Notes: generated from the letters alone by a model not told the origin. Numbered from the stretch's first letter, positions 35,274 through 45,435 are shown. The stretch is 64,000 nt of DNA from Gaiellasilicea sp963731615 (GCA_963731615.1 CAVSWD010000001.1:248001-312000); one strand, 5' to 3'. A program made the numbers and translations.

Positions 35274-36061
35274 CTACGGCACCCTTAGATCGGATCGAGA
35301 CGGTTTCCGTCCGAACACGAAGACGAGGTCGCCTCGTGTCCGTCGCCACGGGAACGACATTGCGCGAACAAGTAGCAGGTAGAGGCGTTCGGGCAAGGCT
35401 CTACGGAAAACGCCGACATGGGTAAGGAACCGCAGCTCGTATGTCAGTCCAAGACGATCGAGAATTGGGGCGAGTCGGCAACGGAAATCGGTGCCTCGAC
35501 CGTATCGGGGGCTTCGACTGCTGGAGGGCGGCGACCGAGTCTCCTTAGACGCCACACGGTCGACAGGCCTATCTTCAAGGGGGTTTCTGTTGCGCAAGGC
35601 TCAGAGATGTAAAAGAAGCCGTGTGGGCGAAGGACTCTATCCAGCTCCCTCAAGCAGGGCTCCATGTCAGAGAGGTGGTGGAGGAGCCCCTGACAGGTAA
35701 CACAGTCGAACGCATCGTCCTCCGCCGGTAGATCTCGAACATCTGCGACCATGAAAGTGCAAGGGCCGCATCGGGGCCTCGGGTGACTTGGCCCTGGCGA
35801 TCGCAAGCATTTCCTCCGAATGATCAACGCCCAACACGTCGAACCCGCGCTCGGCGAGTGCCAGGCTGATCACGCCGGTTCCACAGCCGAGGTCGAGCGC
35901 GCGGCCGAGAAAGAGGACTTGGCGGCCACGTAGTCCAAGTAAGGCTCAAGCAGGAAGCGATGATAGACGGCGTAGACGCTCGTGACTTCGTCGTCATAGG
36001 CTGCGGCTGTCAGACGGTGGAACTCAATGTCGCGGCGCGAGAAGTCGTCAGTCGGCGGCAT
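35274..36061 (-). pseudogene. Class I methyltransferase, three or more frameshifts
   Basis: ATG 36061 (PPTDDFSRRDIEFHRLTAAA, YDDEVTSVYAVYHRFLLEPYL). The frame changes near 35895 within the SAM motif, continues as VISLALAERGFDVLGVDHSE and EMLAIARAKS, then another frame carries VADVRDLPAEDDAFDCVTCQ and ELDRVLRPHGFFYISEP. The last frame (RCRLAPILDRLGLTYELRFL, ending PSRSDLRVP) stops at 35274. Combined it is a normal ~260-aa SAM methyltransferase, probably decorating a sugar or lipid-linked intermediate. Same strand as the glycosyltransferase downstream (48 nt apart). Confidence 0.7.
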
Positions 36062-36169
36062 GGTAAGTGCCTCATCCCCGGGCGTCGAGAACGCCATGCT
36101 CGCTACGGTTCGAGGTGAGGGGGCGTAGGAACCGCGCGGCGGAACGTTGAAGTCGAGTCGGCAGGGCGC

Positions 36170-37649
36170 TCAGAGCGCGTCCCGATCTCTCGCCGGTATC
36201 TGACTTCTCGAAAGATGGACACCAAGGATGTAGCTGGTCGTTCCTATGCAGAATGTCCCGAGAACAGCGATGCTTTCTGACCATTGCTGGATCGCAAGTC
36301 CTCCCCCGAGCGCCATTCCTGCAGCTGCCAAGCCGACGATGAACGCTCGCTGGAGCCGAATCATCTCTAGCGCTCCCTTGCCTCGCAACATAGGTTCCGC
36401 GGCAGCCAGCCACCCAATTGCAATCAGCTGCGCAACAACGGCTGCGACGACGGCCCCCCAGGCGCCGAATCGTGGGATGAGAGTGATAGCGACAAGGACG
36501 TCAACGAGTCGGCCACCGTGTAAGCCTTCAGCCGAATACCGGCCTGCTCCCGCGCGCTCACGAAGGCGCTGACTGAGTTGTTTACGGATCGATAGATCGA
36601 AACGAGCGCCAGAGGTAGCAGCAACCAAGCGGCCTCTGCGAATTCGTCCCCGTAGATGACCGGAGTGGCAAAGACCAGAGTCGGAACTACCGCCGCAGCG
36701 AGTCCACCACAGATGACTGAGGAGAGCCGGGTGATGCGGTCGAAAGCATCTTTGGCACGATCGGGCCAGGTAGACAGGATGCCGGCCACAGCCGGCAGGA
36801 GCGGGTGGATCAATGCATCGGCGGGTGCCGTTAGCTGTTGGCTCAGGCCGAACGCTAGAGCGAAGACACCCAACGCTTCAGGCTGGTCCAGTGCTTGCAG
36901 GATGAAAATCTCACTTCGAGAAAATACGAGCAAAGACACGATGCTCCCCACCCAAGTAAGGAGGGCAAATCGCCAATAGCTGCTGCCCAACCCACGTGGA
37001 AGCAGTGGGCGGAGAGTGGCCCTCCTCCGAACCCGGTTGAGAAGTGCGACGTTCAAACCCAGTGCAAGAGCGGGGACGAGGGCTCGCACAGCCCAAACTG
37101 AAGAAGCTGATGCGGCAATAACCGCGGCAGCGACGGCTGCCGCTTGAACGATCAGGTTGAGGCCGATCGAGATCTGTGCCGCTACGGCTGTTCGGTTTTC
37201 GATAGTCAGGCTCAGCGATGGACCACTGGAGAGACAGATCAGCACGACAGCGCATACGAGGGCGATGGTCTCCCATGCCGGCCCGTTCCATGTGAGCGCG
37301 ACGACGATGAGGACAAGGATTGGCAACGCAACCGTGAGATGGAACCCGAGGCTGCGCTGGAGGAGGTCATCGGCTTCCTTGCGACGCCCGGCCGCCTCCG
37401 CCCGGCTGCCTCTCTGATCAGAGCAGGAACGAACCCGAAGCTCGCAAACGGGATGGCTAGACTCAAAATCGCCGTGAGGAAGGCGAGGTGGCCATCATCG
37501 ACGACTCCGAGTATCCGTGCAATGATCGCGTTTGCCGCGAACGCGATCGGCAGATAAACGATCGTGTGGATCCCTGTCCAGAGCGAGCCCGCCATAGCGC
37601 GCCGCTGTAGCTCACCCGCGGGAAGGGTTGCTTCGTCCTGAGTCCTCAC
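36170..37649 (-). pseudogene. Polysaccharide flippase (Wzx/MATE-like), two frameshifts
   Basis: ATG 37649. Start RTQDEATLPAGELQRRAMAG then SLWTGIHTIVYLPIAFAANA. Near 37400 the frame changes, then a long membrane stretch (PILVLIVVALTWNG, LVPALALGLNVALLNRV, VFSRSEIFILQALDQPEALG). Near 36530 it changes again and ends with about four helices (VLVAITLIPRFGAWGAVVAA) at TGA 36170. Repaired ~490 aa with 12-14 helices, matching the polysaccharide_synt/MVF clan, which moves lipid-linked repeat units across the membrane. SRSEIFILQAL is a typical internal motif. Confidence 0.78.
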
Positions 37650-37935
37650 GGGAGGCTAGGTAAGGATTGCTGGTAAACCATGCGAGACAGCATTGTCCCG
37701 CAACTCCCGACCGCAGTCGGAGTCAGCGAACCTGAAGCGCCACCACTGTTGACCGACGTGAAGAACTTGCCACGGTGGATTGTGGCCGCACCCATGGTCA
37801 CCAAGCTGCCTGGATTGCCTTGCCGGCTCCGATGGCGTACCGCCTGAGCGTGCTACATCCAGGGAATTGCACCAACGCGCATCACACCGAATGTTGACAC
37901 ACCGGCCAGCGAATAGTGATGGTGTCATTGCCGCA

Positions 37936-38781
37936 ATGTCGCCTCCCACGGCATTAGCTCCGTCATCGCGGCGGCTTCGGAGAGCGGGCGCCCGACGTGG
38001 TGGTCGAGATGGGCGAGGCTTGTTGCGAGACTACGTCGTCCCGCATCGCGCTCGTATGCGCCGATCTGCGGCGCGGGTCGACCGCTTGGTTCGTGTCGCA
38101 ACGGGCTGCCGCGTCGCTACGGGACCGTTTGAAGGAATGATTCTTGACCGTGCGTCCTGGGGGCATCTGTCGCCTTACCTCATGGGGTCGTACGAGTGTC
38201 AGCTCGTCGCCGCGCTTGAGGAGCTGATGTCAGCGGCACCCCGACGTGTGATCGACGTCGGTGCGGCTGAGGGTTACTACGCCGTGGGTCTGGCCATTCG
38301 GCTTCCTGACGCCGAGATTCATGCGTTCGATACGGATCCGTGGTCACGCCGTCTGTGCCGGCGCACGGCACTGCGAAACGGCGTCACGAAACGTGTTCAC
38401 GTGCGGGATGCCTGCACGCACGGAGATCTGGAGCGTCTTGCCGGGAGGGATGCGTTGTTAATCGTTGACTGTGAGGGCTGCGAGACTCATCTACTCAATC
38501 CGGTCGCCGCCCCGCGGCTCCGCGAAACCCCGATGATCGTGGAGTTGCACGATTTCCTCGACCCGTCGATTTCGCAGCGCCTACGTGAGACCTTCGCGCC
38601 GACGCACACGATTCGAATCATCCCGGCTGAAGAGCGCGACCCAGGCGCATGGTGCGGGTCGGTTGGACTGTCGCCTGAAGCCCGGAAAGCGGCGGTGAGT
38701 GAATGGCGGCCCACATCCCCGCCTATGGCGTGGGCGGTTCTCTCACCCGTCACTGCTGAGCGAGCGCCCACGCGATCGTAG
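37936..38781 (+). CDS. FkbM-like SAM methyltransferase
   Basis: 281 aa from ATG 37936; other in-frame starts lie upstream (37894, 37780) without a clear ribosome site. An Arg-rich N-terminus, then GPFEGMILDRASWGHLSPYL, PRRVIDVGAAEGYYAVGLAI (motif I), EIHAFDTDPWS and LLIVDCEGCETHLLN (the acidic strand; FkbM proteins have D-x-E-G-x-E here). A probable O-methyltransferase for sugars or lipids. The 286 nt between it and the divergent flippase gene show no other feature I can name. Confidence 0.75.
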   Translation: MSPPTALAPSSRRLRRAGARRGGRDGRGLLRDYVVPHRARMRRSAARVDRLVRVATGCRVATGPFEGMILDRASWGHLSPYLMGSYECQLVAALEELMSAAPRRVIDVGAAEGYYAVGLAIRLPDAEIHAFDTDPWSRRLCRRTALRNGVTKRVHVRDACTHGDLERLAGRDALLIVDCEGCETHLLNPVAAPRLRETPMIVELHDFLDPSISQRLRETFAPTHTIRIIPAEERDPGAWCGSVGLSPEARKAAVSEWRPTSPPMAWAVLSPVTAERAPTRS

Positions 38782-38905
38782 CGGCCTCAGAGTCTCATTA
38801 TTGCGGGGTGGCCTGAATCGCAATCACGCGGTTTGCTCGGGACGAACCTTCGGTCAGCTAGACACCACCTTCACGCCCGTATCAGGGCCTCGGTACGGTT
38901 TGCCT

Positions 38906-39679
38906 GTGAAGGCGATCGCGACGATTGGGACAGGCCCCCAAGCAACGTTGCTCGAGCGAAGCCTTCGTACGTTCATGTCGTATGCGACGCGTCACGGCTA
39001 TGACGTCGTCGTGGGGGACGGGCAGATGCCGGAACCTCGTCAACCTGCGTGGGCCAAGGTTCCGCTGGTTCGACGGTTGCTCGACAGCTACGAATTGGTC
39101 TTATGGCTCGACGCCGACACGATGATTCTTGACTGCAGCAGGGACATCGCAGAAGAGCTCGACTCAGAGTCCTTCCAGGCTCTGGTCGCTCACGGTCACT
39201 CCGACGGTGGCACCCCGAACACAGGGGTTTGGCTCCTGCGCGGAAACGACCGCGGCCGGGCATTCATGGACACGGTTTGGAACACAACGGACTTTGCCGA
39301 CGAGCTCGGCTGGTGGGAAAACTCAGCCGTCATCCATCTGCTTGGGCTCAGCTGCGTCTGGCCGCCGCGGCTAATCAACCCTGACGCAGATTGGCTCGTA
39401 GGAACGCAATGGCTGCCGGACGACTGGAATCGCATGACTAACGTCGATCCCGATCCGGGTTCGGCCAGGATCCACCACTTGGCGGGGGAGCGACACTCAT
39501 TCCGGCTGTTGCAGATGACTGCAGACGCTCACCGCATCGAGGGCCATCTCTGGCGGGAGCGAGTTACTCGTTTCCCATGGACGGTCGTGGTCCTATTGCG
39601 ACAGCGGCGGGCCTACAGCGTCGCCAAGCAAGCCATACTGCGCCTCCAAGACCGGTTCCCCCGGGGTAAGCAAGCCTGA
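38906..39679 (+). CDS. Galactosyl/mannosyl-transferase-like protein (GT34-like)
   Basis: 257 aa from GTG 38906; a longer frame from 38699 has no supporting start. ATIGTGPQATLLERSLRTF, then HGYDVVVGDG, the DxD-type WLDADTMILDCSRDIAEEL, GTPNTGVWLLRGNDRGRAFM and DQ-like ENSAVIHLLGL. The pattern (KVPLVRRLLDSYELVLWLDA followed by NTGVWLLR) matches galactosyl transferase GMA12/MNN10 and related GT-A families. Cytoplasmic; donor and acceptor unknown. It heads a same-strand run with an FkbM methyltransferase and another GT-A-like protein. Confidence 0.72.
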   Translation: MKAIATIGTGPQATLLERSLRTFMSYATRHGYDVVVGDGQMPEPRQPAWAKVPLVRRLLDSYELVLWLDADTMILDCSRDIAEELDSESFQALVAHGHSDGGTPNTGVWLLRGNDRGRAFMDTVWNTTDFADELGWWENSAVIHLLGLSCVWPPRLINPDADWLVGTQWLPDDWNRMTNVDPDPGSARIHHLAGERHSFRLLQMTADAHRIEGHLWRERVTRFPWTVVVLLRQRRAYSVAKQAILRLQDRFPRGKQA

Positions 39680-39716
39680 GTAACCGTGTGCCCGTGACGG
39701 AATATCAAACCGTCAA

Positions 39717-40532
39717 GTGACTAGAGCACGCCAACGCGCAATCGAGCGCTCGTTGACTGGGAGCCTAAAGGCAGTCTTGCACCAGGCTCGGGCGCGGCGC
39801 GACCGTCGATGGTGGGAATCCCTCTTGACGCCGATGGTCGACGCCCGCACGTCCCGCGCGCTGACAACTGCACGGGGCCGCGGCGTGACCGAGCCAACCG
39901 AGATCCAACTGCGAAACGGCTGGCGATTGCTCCTGCGTCCGCACGGCACCGACGTCGCGGTGCTCCACAAGGTTTTCATCGAGAATGAGTATCGTTTTCC
40001 CTTTCCGTTTGAGCCAACCACGATTATCGACGCCGGCGCTTACATCGGGCTGACTGCACTTTGGTTCCATCGCGAGTACCCTCAAGCGCGAGTCGTGGCC
40101 GTCGAGCCCGATCCTGATAACTTCGCACTGCTGAAGCACAACACTCGAGATGTGGAACAGATCGAATGCGTCCATGCAGCTCTTTGGAGCGACCGATCCG
40201 GTGTCACGTTGGAAGATCCAGGAATCGGCGCTTGGGGAATGCGCGTTGGTAGTGATTCGGAAGCCGGGCGTGTGTCCAGCGTGAACATCGAGAGCTTGTT
40301 GGAAGACCGTGGTTGGTCGCGCCTCAATCTTCTCAAACTTGACATTGAAGGCGCGGAGAAGCGTGTGCTTGAGCACTCGAGCGCCTGGATCTCGTGTTGC
40401 GACGCAGTAGTCGCAGAGCTGCACGACCGTTATCTACCTGGGTGTTCGCGAGCCGACTATCGAGCTACTGACTCATTCGAGTTCGACGCGGTTCGTGGCG
40501 AGAATGTCGCGTGTTGGCGATCAGTGCCGTGA
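39717..40532 (+). CDS. FkbM-family methyltransferase
   Basis: 271 aa from GTG 39717, 37 nt after the preceding gene. An N-terminal ~85 residues (RRWWESLLTPMVDARTSRAL, IQLRNGWRLLLRPHGTDVAV) precede TTIIDAGAYIGLTALWF (motif I), VVAVEPDPDNFALLKHN and the family hallmark LNLLKLDIEGAEKRVLEHSS (D-I-E-G-A-E). FkbM enzymes methylate hydroxyls on macrolides and glycans. Likely O-methylates a sugar of the polysaccharide (inference from position). Confidence 0.85.
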   Translation: MTRARQRAIERSLTGSLKAVLHQARARRDRRWWESLLTPMVDARTSRALTTARGRGVTEPTEIQLRNGWRLLLRPHGTDVAVLHKVFIENEYRFPFPFEPTTIIDAGAYIGLTALWFHREYPQARVVAVEPDPDNFALLKHNTRDVEQIECVHAALWSDRSGVTLEDPGIGAWGMRVGSDSEAGRVSSVNIESLLEDRGWSRLNLLKLDIEGAEKRVLEHSSAWISCCDAVVAELHDRYLPGCSRADYRATDSFEFDAVRGENVACWRSVP

Positions 40533-40577
40533 GATCTCCATTGGAGACGGTCTCGAGGGTCAGGTGTATTCGCGTGT

Positions 40578-41501
40578 GTGATTGACGACCAACCTCGTTT
40601 TCAACTTGAGCTGTTGAGGTGGTATGCCACCCTAACGCGTTCAGCGGGGGTCGACCCGCGTGACCTAGTCGTGCATCTTGTCGGGGGAGGCACGTCGCCT
40701 GTTCTGGACTACATGCGCAACCAGTGTGTACGCTTGACGGAGGTTGATCCTTTCGACGGTCGGTCGCCGCACTGCAACAAGATTGCCGGTGCGCTAGCTC
40801 TCGATCCGGTTGGTGAGATCGTCGTGCTGACGGACAGCGATGTGGTGATTCTTGAGGATTTGCGGCGCATCAACGTGCCGGCGCGTCGACTTGCCCTAAA
40901 GCAAGTCGACGCTGGGAATCCATCGCTGCAAGTCTTGAAAGCCGTCTTTCACGAGGCCAAGCTTGTCGTCCCTGCCACTATTCCGATCGAATGGCGACCA
41001 GATGAGAGTACATTGCTCGGCAACGGAAATGGCGGGCTATACATTCTTCAGGCGGCGCTTCTCCCGGAGTTGGCGGCGGAGTGGAGCAGATGGGCACGAT
41101 GGCTACTCGATCGCTCCTCTCTTCTTGGAGACTGGTCAGTGCACGTCGATCAGGTTGCGATGTGCATGACGCTGGCCGCCACGGGTGTGCAACCACTCAT
41201 CTTAGATGCCCGCTGGAACATGCCGATCCATGAGCCGAATCTGATTCCCAGCGACGTGTCGCGCCCAGCAGTGATTCACTATCACGACCAAGGTGACGAC
41301 ATTCTTCTACGAACAACAGGAGTTGCTGTGATTGATGAGGAAATCGCTTGCGCCAACGAAGCGATTATCGCTGTATGGCGTGAGTGCTTTGGTGAGGTGC
41401 CAACGAAGAAACGCGCCACTGGAACGCGGCTTAGCTCGATCGTGCGTCGCTTTGGCAGCTTGAATGAAGCTCTGCAAGCGAAGTTTAGGTGGCGAATGTA
41501 G
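40578..41501 (+). CDS. Putative GT-A-like glycosyltransferase, unrecognised family
   Basis: 307 aa from GTG 40578. No membrane segment. It has a GT-A look: HCNKIAGALAL followed by GEIVVLTDSDVVILEDLRRI (a DSD motif after a hydrophobic strand), a middle NGNGGLYILQAALLPELAAE with a WSRWARWLLDR helix, then DWSVHVDQVAMCMTLA and a His/Asp-containing VIHYHDQ near the C-terminus. These could be the DxD metal site, the catalytic base and the terminal His. I cannot assign a family. The gene ends 16 nt past the stop of the convergent methyltransferase at 41485. Confidence 0.55.
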   Translation: MIDDQPRFQLELLRWYATLTRSAGVDPRDLVVHLVGGGTSPVLDYMRNQCVRLTEVDPFDGRSPHCNKIAGALALDPVGEIVVLTDSDVVILEDLRRINVPARRLALKQVDAGNPSLQVLKAVFHEAKLVVPATIPIEWRPDESTLLGNGNGGLYILQAALLPELAAEWSRWARWLLDRSSLLGDWSVHVDQVAMCMTLAATGVQPLILDARWNMPIHEPNLIPSDVSRPAVIHYHDQGDDILLRTTGVAVIDEEIACANEAIIAVWRECFGEVPTKKRATGTRLSSIVRRFGSLNEALQAKFRWRM

Positions 41502-42148
41502 GTGTCTCAGCGGGGTCGCGACGAAACACAAGTCCTAAGACATCAACCTGAGGAGTACTCAGCGGACAAGGACATTCCAGCAGCAGACGTAGGCCTACGG
41601 CAGCGGCTTCTTGGATTACATCATCCACTGTGCCATGCAGTGAATCGAGCTCAACCTCGATGCCGAGCACGCGATTCCATAGAGCACGGGTGCCTGCGGC
41701 GACGTCGATGGTGACAATCGCCAGGCCATCGGGCATGAGATAGTCCGTCATGTTCGCAAGACCTGCGCGGCGGACCGCAGCGGGAACATGCTCTAAGACG
41801 GAGACAGACACTACAAAACCAAGCGACTCGGAATCGAAGAGGCCCGACGTTTCTACGCCCGCTCTGAGGGACACAACGTCCCACGCCTCGTACCCGACCC
41901 AGTCCCACTCGCTGACGCCAAGTCCCGTAGGATGCGACTGTTGAGCGTCGGGGTCAACTACAGTTGTGGTCATTCGAAGCTGTCGGAGGGCAATCGGAAG
42001 CGGAGACTTCCCAGCGCCAAAATCCGCAATCTCAGGCTTTCTTCCGTGACGCCGGCTATCAACCGGTAGCAAGACCCACGGATACTCCCACCACCGTGGT
42101 CGATGGCTTGTCGACCATCCGTCGAAGCATGCTTGTGCAGAGTCGCTG
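41485..42148 (-). pseudogene. SAM methyltransferase (class I), N-terminal frame broken
   Basis: The main part (IADFGAGKSPLPIALRQLRM, TTTVVDPDAQQSH, then LGFVVSVSVLEHVPAAVRRA and LMPDGLAIVTIDVA) is a complete Rossmann methyltransferase core ending at 41485. Upstream the natural residues FDGWSTSHRPRWWEYPWVLL are in the same frame but have no start codon before a TAA at about 42164. A plausible ATG (42148, MQRLCTSMLRRMVD) is in another frame, so one base is probably wrong near 42110. FGAGKSPLP replaces the usual D-x-G-x-G-x-G. Overlaps the end of 40578-41501. Confidence 0.65.
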
Positions 42149-42362
42149 CATCTTGTAAGCGCTTATGGCAAGTCGCGGCTCGCCGCATCCAGTGAGGACG
42201 GCAGCTGCGGCGCGAGCGGCGCGGACGCGCGCCCTAGCGTCGTCTCTCATCGGATCGTGCCTCCATACTGAACCGTTCCTGTCAACCCGATCGAACCTTC
42301 AGGCATGCAGTCGCCTCTGGTTGGGTCGAGAGCTTGCTGCGGGGGACAGTGGGAGTGATCCG

Positions 42363-43474
42363 ATGATGATCGGGGAGTTCGACACCCAGCATGAACGGAC
42401 AGCGCGGCCGCGAGCGAGGGCACTGGCGTTCTATCTTCCTCAGTTTCATCCGATTCCGGAGAATGATGAGTGGTGGGGTGCAGGGTTCAGCGAGTGGACA
42501 AATACAGCGAGAGCGCGACCTCTCTTCCCTGGGCATGTGCGACCTCACCTTCCCGCTGATCTAGGATTCTACGATCTTCGGTTGTCGGAATCGCGTGAAG
42601 CCCAGGCCGAGTTAGCTCGCCGTTACGGCGTGGCAGCTTTCTGTTACTGGCACTACTGGTTCGCGGGACGCCGAATCCTGGAGCGTCCATATGCAGAGAT
42701 GCTTTCTGCCGGGAGGCCCGACTTCCCGTTCTGCCTTGCGTGGGCCAACATGACATGGAGTGGGGTGTGGTACGGCAAGGAAGATCAGATTCTAATTCAG
42801 CAGACGTACCCGGGGCCCCAAGATGACAGACGGCACTTCGATCACATCCTCCCAGCGTTCGAGGATGCTCGCTACTTCCGTGTCGACGGCAAACCGTTGT
42901 TCTACGTGTTCCGACCCGAACTGTTGCCAAATCCAGCGGCATTCGTCGAGCTGTGGCAGGACATGGCGGCCGACGCAGGACTCGTTGGTCTACATCTCGT
43001 TGCGGAAGTGAGCGATCTCCTTGGGAGAGGGCCAACGTATACCGGCGCAGTGCCGGATGGCTTCGACAGTAGCGTTTACGTTCGGATCCCCGCCCACGTC
43101 GACCGTTGGGAGACGGCAAAGATGAGAGCTGGTAGGAAGCTGCTGCGATGGCCAGAGCGATATCGGTATTCGTCTCGTTACCTTCCCCCTCCACCTAGCC
43201 TCGGTGCGTCTGAGCGAATTCATCCCTGTGTGTATCCGAACTGGGACAACACTCCTCGGTCCGGACGCCATGGCCTTGTTGTCACGGGCTCGACGCCGGA
43301 CTTGTTTCGGCACCAGGTACGGTCAGCGCTCGAGTACGTAGCGCCACGCGACGATCAGCATCGTCTGCTCTTCATAAAGTCTTGGAACGAGTGGGCTGAG
43401 GGCAACTACCTCGAACCCGATTTGAACACGGCCATGAGTATCTCTGCGCACTTGCGGATGAGTTGTTTGCCTGA
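42363..43474 (+). pseudogene. WbsX-type protein (glycan-modifying), frameshift near the end
   Basis: ATG 42363. ALAFYLPQFHPIPENDEWWG, GFSEWTNTARARPLFPGHVR, RYGVAAFCYWHYWFAGRR, LAWANMTWSGVWYGK and, near the end, LLFIKSWNEWAEGNYLEPDL are the classical WbsX (PF14307) motifs. Near 43425 one base is missing; the expected end HGHEYLCALADELFA with TGA 43472-43474 is in the next frame. WbsX proteins sit in O-antigen and capsule clusters and are annotated as glycosyltransferases, though the fold resembles GH99-type hydrolases. About 370 aa when repaired. Confidence 0.8.
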
Positions 43475-43523
43475 GTCGAGATCACGATCGACGCAGCACG
43501 GTGACAGGAGACTGCGGATAGCG

Positions 43524-44538
43524 ATGGCGTCCGACTATCTGCCGAGCGACAGCAAGATGGGTGTCGGGTATCAGGCCCACGCATTGGCCAACGCCCTCGT
43601 CGCTCGAGGTCACGAGGTCACGGTCTTCAGCTCGTCGGCGCCGGCGCCAGAGGCGAACTACTGCACGATCACGGTTCCGCTCGACGGCCACTTGCGCACA
43701 TTCAAGTTTGCCCTCGCCCTGAGGAGGCGCGATTGGAGCAGCTACGACGTGCTGCACGCTCACGCTGGCGACTACCTACTGAAGCGACGGGGCATCAAGG
43801 CACATGTACGCACGGTTCACGGTAGTTCATTAAGCGAAGCGAGACACATCCGTGGCTTGCGGCCGCGTCTCGCGATGGTCTTCTACTGGTCATGTGAGAT
43901 GCTCGCGACCGTGATCGCGGACGAGGCTGTCGCGGTCTCCAATAACACGAGGCGCCGAAGGCCGTGGATCAGAACGGTGATTCCAAACGGCGTCGATCTG
44001 ACGAAATTCAAGCCAGGGATTCGATCGGAGAATCCCTCGGTGCTCTTCGTGGGTACATACGCCTGGCGCAAGCGAGGCAAGCTGTTGGCCGAAGTATTCG
44101 AACGAGAGGTTCGGCCAAACTTCCCAAACGCGGAGCTGTGGATGGTTGCGGAGGATGCGCTCCCTCACGTCGGCTTGAAACGAATGGGACGTGTGTCGGA
44201 AGCCGAGTTAGCTGAGTTGTACAGTCGTGCTTGGGTCTTCTGTTTGCCGAGCACGTACGAAGGTTTCGGCATCCCCTACGTCGAGGCCATGGCCTCAGGC
44301 TGTCCCGTAGTGGCTACGCCTAATCCGGGTGCGCGAGAGGTTGACTGATAGCGGCCAGTACGGTGTGTTGGTCAACGATGCCGCGCTCGGACAGGCGTTG
44401 TCGAGTTTGCTTGGATCACAAAAAGAGCGCGATCGCCTGTCGTGGAAGGCTCTAGTCCACGTCCGCAGATTCGACTTATCGATGATAGCTGCAGAGTACG
44501 AGGCGCTCTATCTGCGGCTGCTCTCGCGGAGAGCGTAG
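43524..44538 (+). pseudogene. Family 4 glycosyltransferase, frameshift near the end
   Basis: ATG 43524 (MASDYLPSDSKMGVGYQAHA) may be a few codons inside the true start, since the first strand usually begins RIAM and AGGAG lies at 43506-43510. It continues through ALANALVARGHEVTVFSSSA, VHGSSLSEARHIRGL, VIPNGVDLTKFKPG, SVLFVGTYAWRKRGKLLAEV and LPSTYEGFGIPYVEAMASGC. At ~44340 the frame changes after PGAREV; the end TDSGQYGVLVNDAALGQAL and IAAEYEALYLRLLSRRA stops at 44538. GT-B fold, ~340 aa. As written it is joined in frame to the WbsX gene, an artefact of the upstream break. Confidence 0.8.
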
Positions 44539-44552
44539 CTCGAGCTGGATCG

Positions 44553-45422
44553 CTAACACATCGGCGGCACAGCGAGTCGTTCGTGTTGCCCTTCTAGCGA
44601 CCGCAGCGATCGGAAGAGATCCAGTTGTGCGCGACTAACGTCAGGATCGTTTGTCATGTCGATCTCAGAGAAGTTCGAGTGGCGCAAGTCTGGATCGACG
44701 AGACTGTTGATCTCGTCAAGCGCCGGGCGTCGCACCGGAAGTCCGTTTCCGGCCAAGAAGTCGTAGACCCGTTCCGTCACCACACCGGGTTGTGTAACTA
44801 AATCTTCGTACGAGATGACAAGCGCGGGTAACCCCTTCGCGTTCGTCAGGAGTGATCGGTTGTAGCTCTCCCAGAGCGCCAGCGACCGCTTCGTCTCAAA
44901 GCCGTCTCGGTTGCTTAGCGAACGTGCGACCTCGAGTGGATGACGGTGGATGATCACCGCCAGCAGCCGCGGTCGAAGCGCACGGCGCCAGAACGGGAGC
45001 GTGAGCGATGTGCGCGGATCCTTCCAAGTCCAGATCGGCGCGTCCCCATACACGAGCCGGAACACACGACGTGCCCGGCCCACCTCGACCAGCAGTCGTG
45101 TGCTGCGCTCCCAGCCTGGTGGAAGGTGTGGCGGTGCATCCCAACTCCCGCCGAGCCGTCGCAATAGAAGCTCTTGGAAGTCCGTCAGGTTCGCACTCTC
45201 CCAGTAACCCTTCGCGTTCCTCGAGTCGGCCTCGATCAGGTCGTCCGACGCCCCCACCGGGATTCCCGCAAGGTTTACGAGCCCGGTGAGAGCTGATGTC
45301 CCGCTCCGATGCATTCCCAAGACGACGACTCCCGTTGTCGCGTCGGGCGGCGGCGCGAGTGCTGCAGCGACCTCGAGCAGGCGCACGCCAGCGGGCCTGA
45401 ATCTTGTACTCAGCGGGCGCAA
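44553..45422 (-). CDS. PAPS-dependent sulfotransferase
   Basis: 289 aa, intact. TGVVVLGMHRSGTSALTGLV is the 5'-phosphosulfate-binding loop, and HRHPLEVARSLSNRDG the 3'-phosphate-binding segment (R-x7-S). IWTWKDPRTSLTLPFW and LVISYEDLVTQPG are family-typical. It transfers sulfate from PAPS to a hydroxyl or amine of a glycan. It is the last gene of the minus-strand operon, 13 nt after the glycosyltransferase 45436-46413, so it is probably part of the polysaccharide assembly. The cysC gene at 30095-30653 would supply the donor. Confidence 0.88.
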   Translation of the reverse strand: MRPLSTRFRPAGVRLLEVAAALAPPPDATTGVVVLGMHRSGTSALTGLVNLAGIPVGASDDLIEADSRNAKGYWESANLTDFQELLLRRLGGSWDAPPHLPPGWERSTRLLVEVGRARRVFRLVYGDAPIWTWKDPRTSLTLPFWRRALRPRLLAVIIHRHPLEVARSLSNRDGFETKRSLALWESYNRSLLTNAKGLPALVISYEDLVTQPGVVTERVYDFLAGNGLPVRRPALDEINSLVDPDLRHSNFSEIDMTNDPDVSRAQLDLFRSLRSLEGQHERLAVPPMC

Positions 45423-45435
45423 GAGATTGGCGTCG

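Noticed and set aside
42363..44538. Fusion of a WbsX protein with a family 4 glycosyltransferase
   Set aside because: The natural WbsX end (HGHEYLCALADELFA, TGA 43472-43474) is visible one frame over, and a new glycosyltransferase start follows. The apparent fusion comes from a missing base near 43425.
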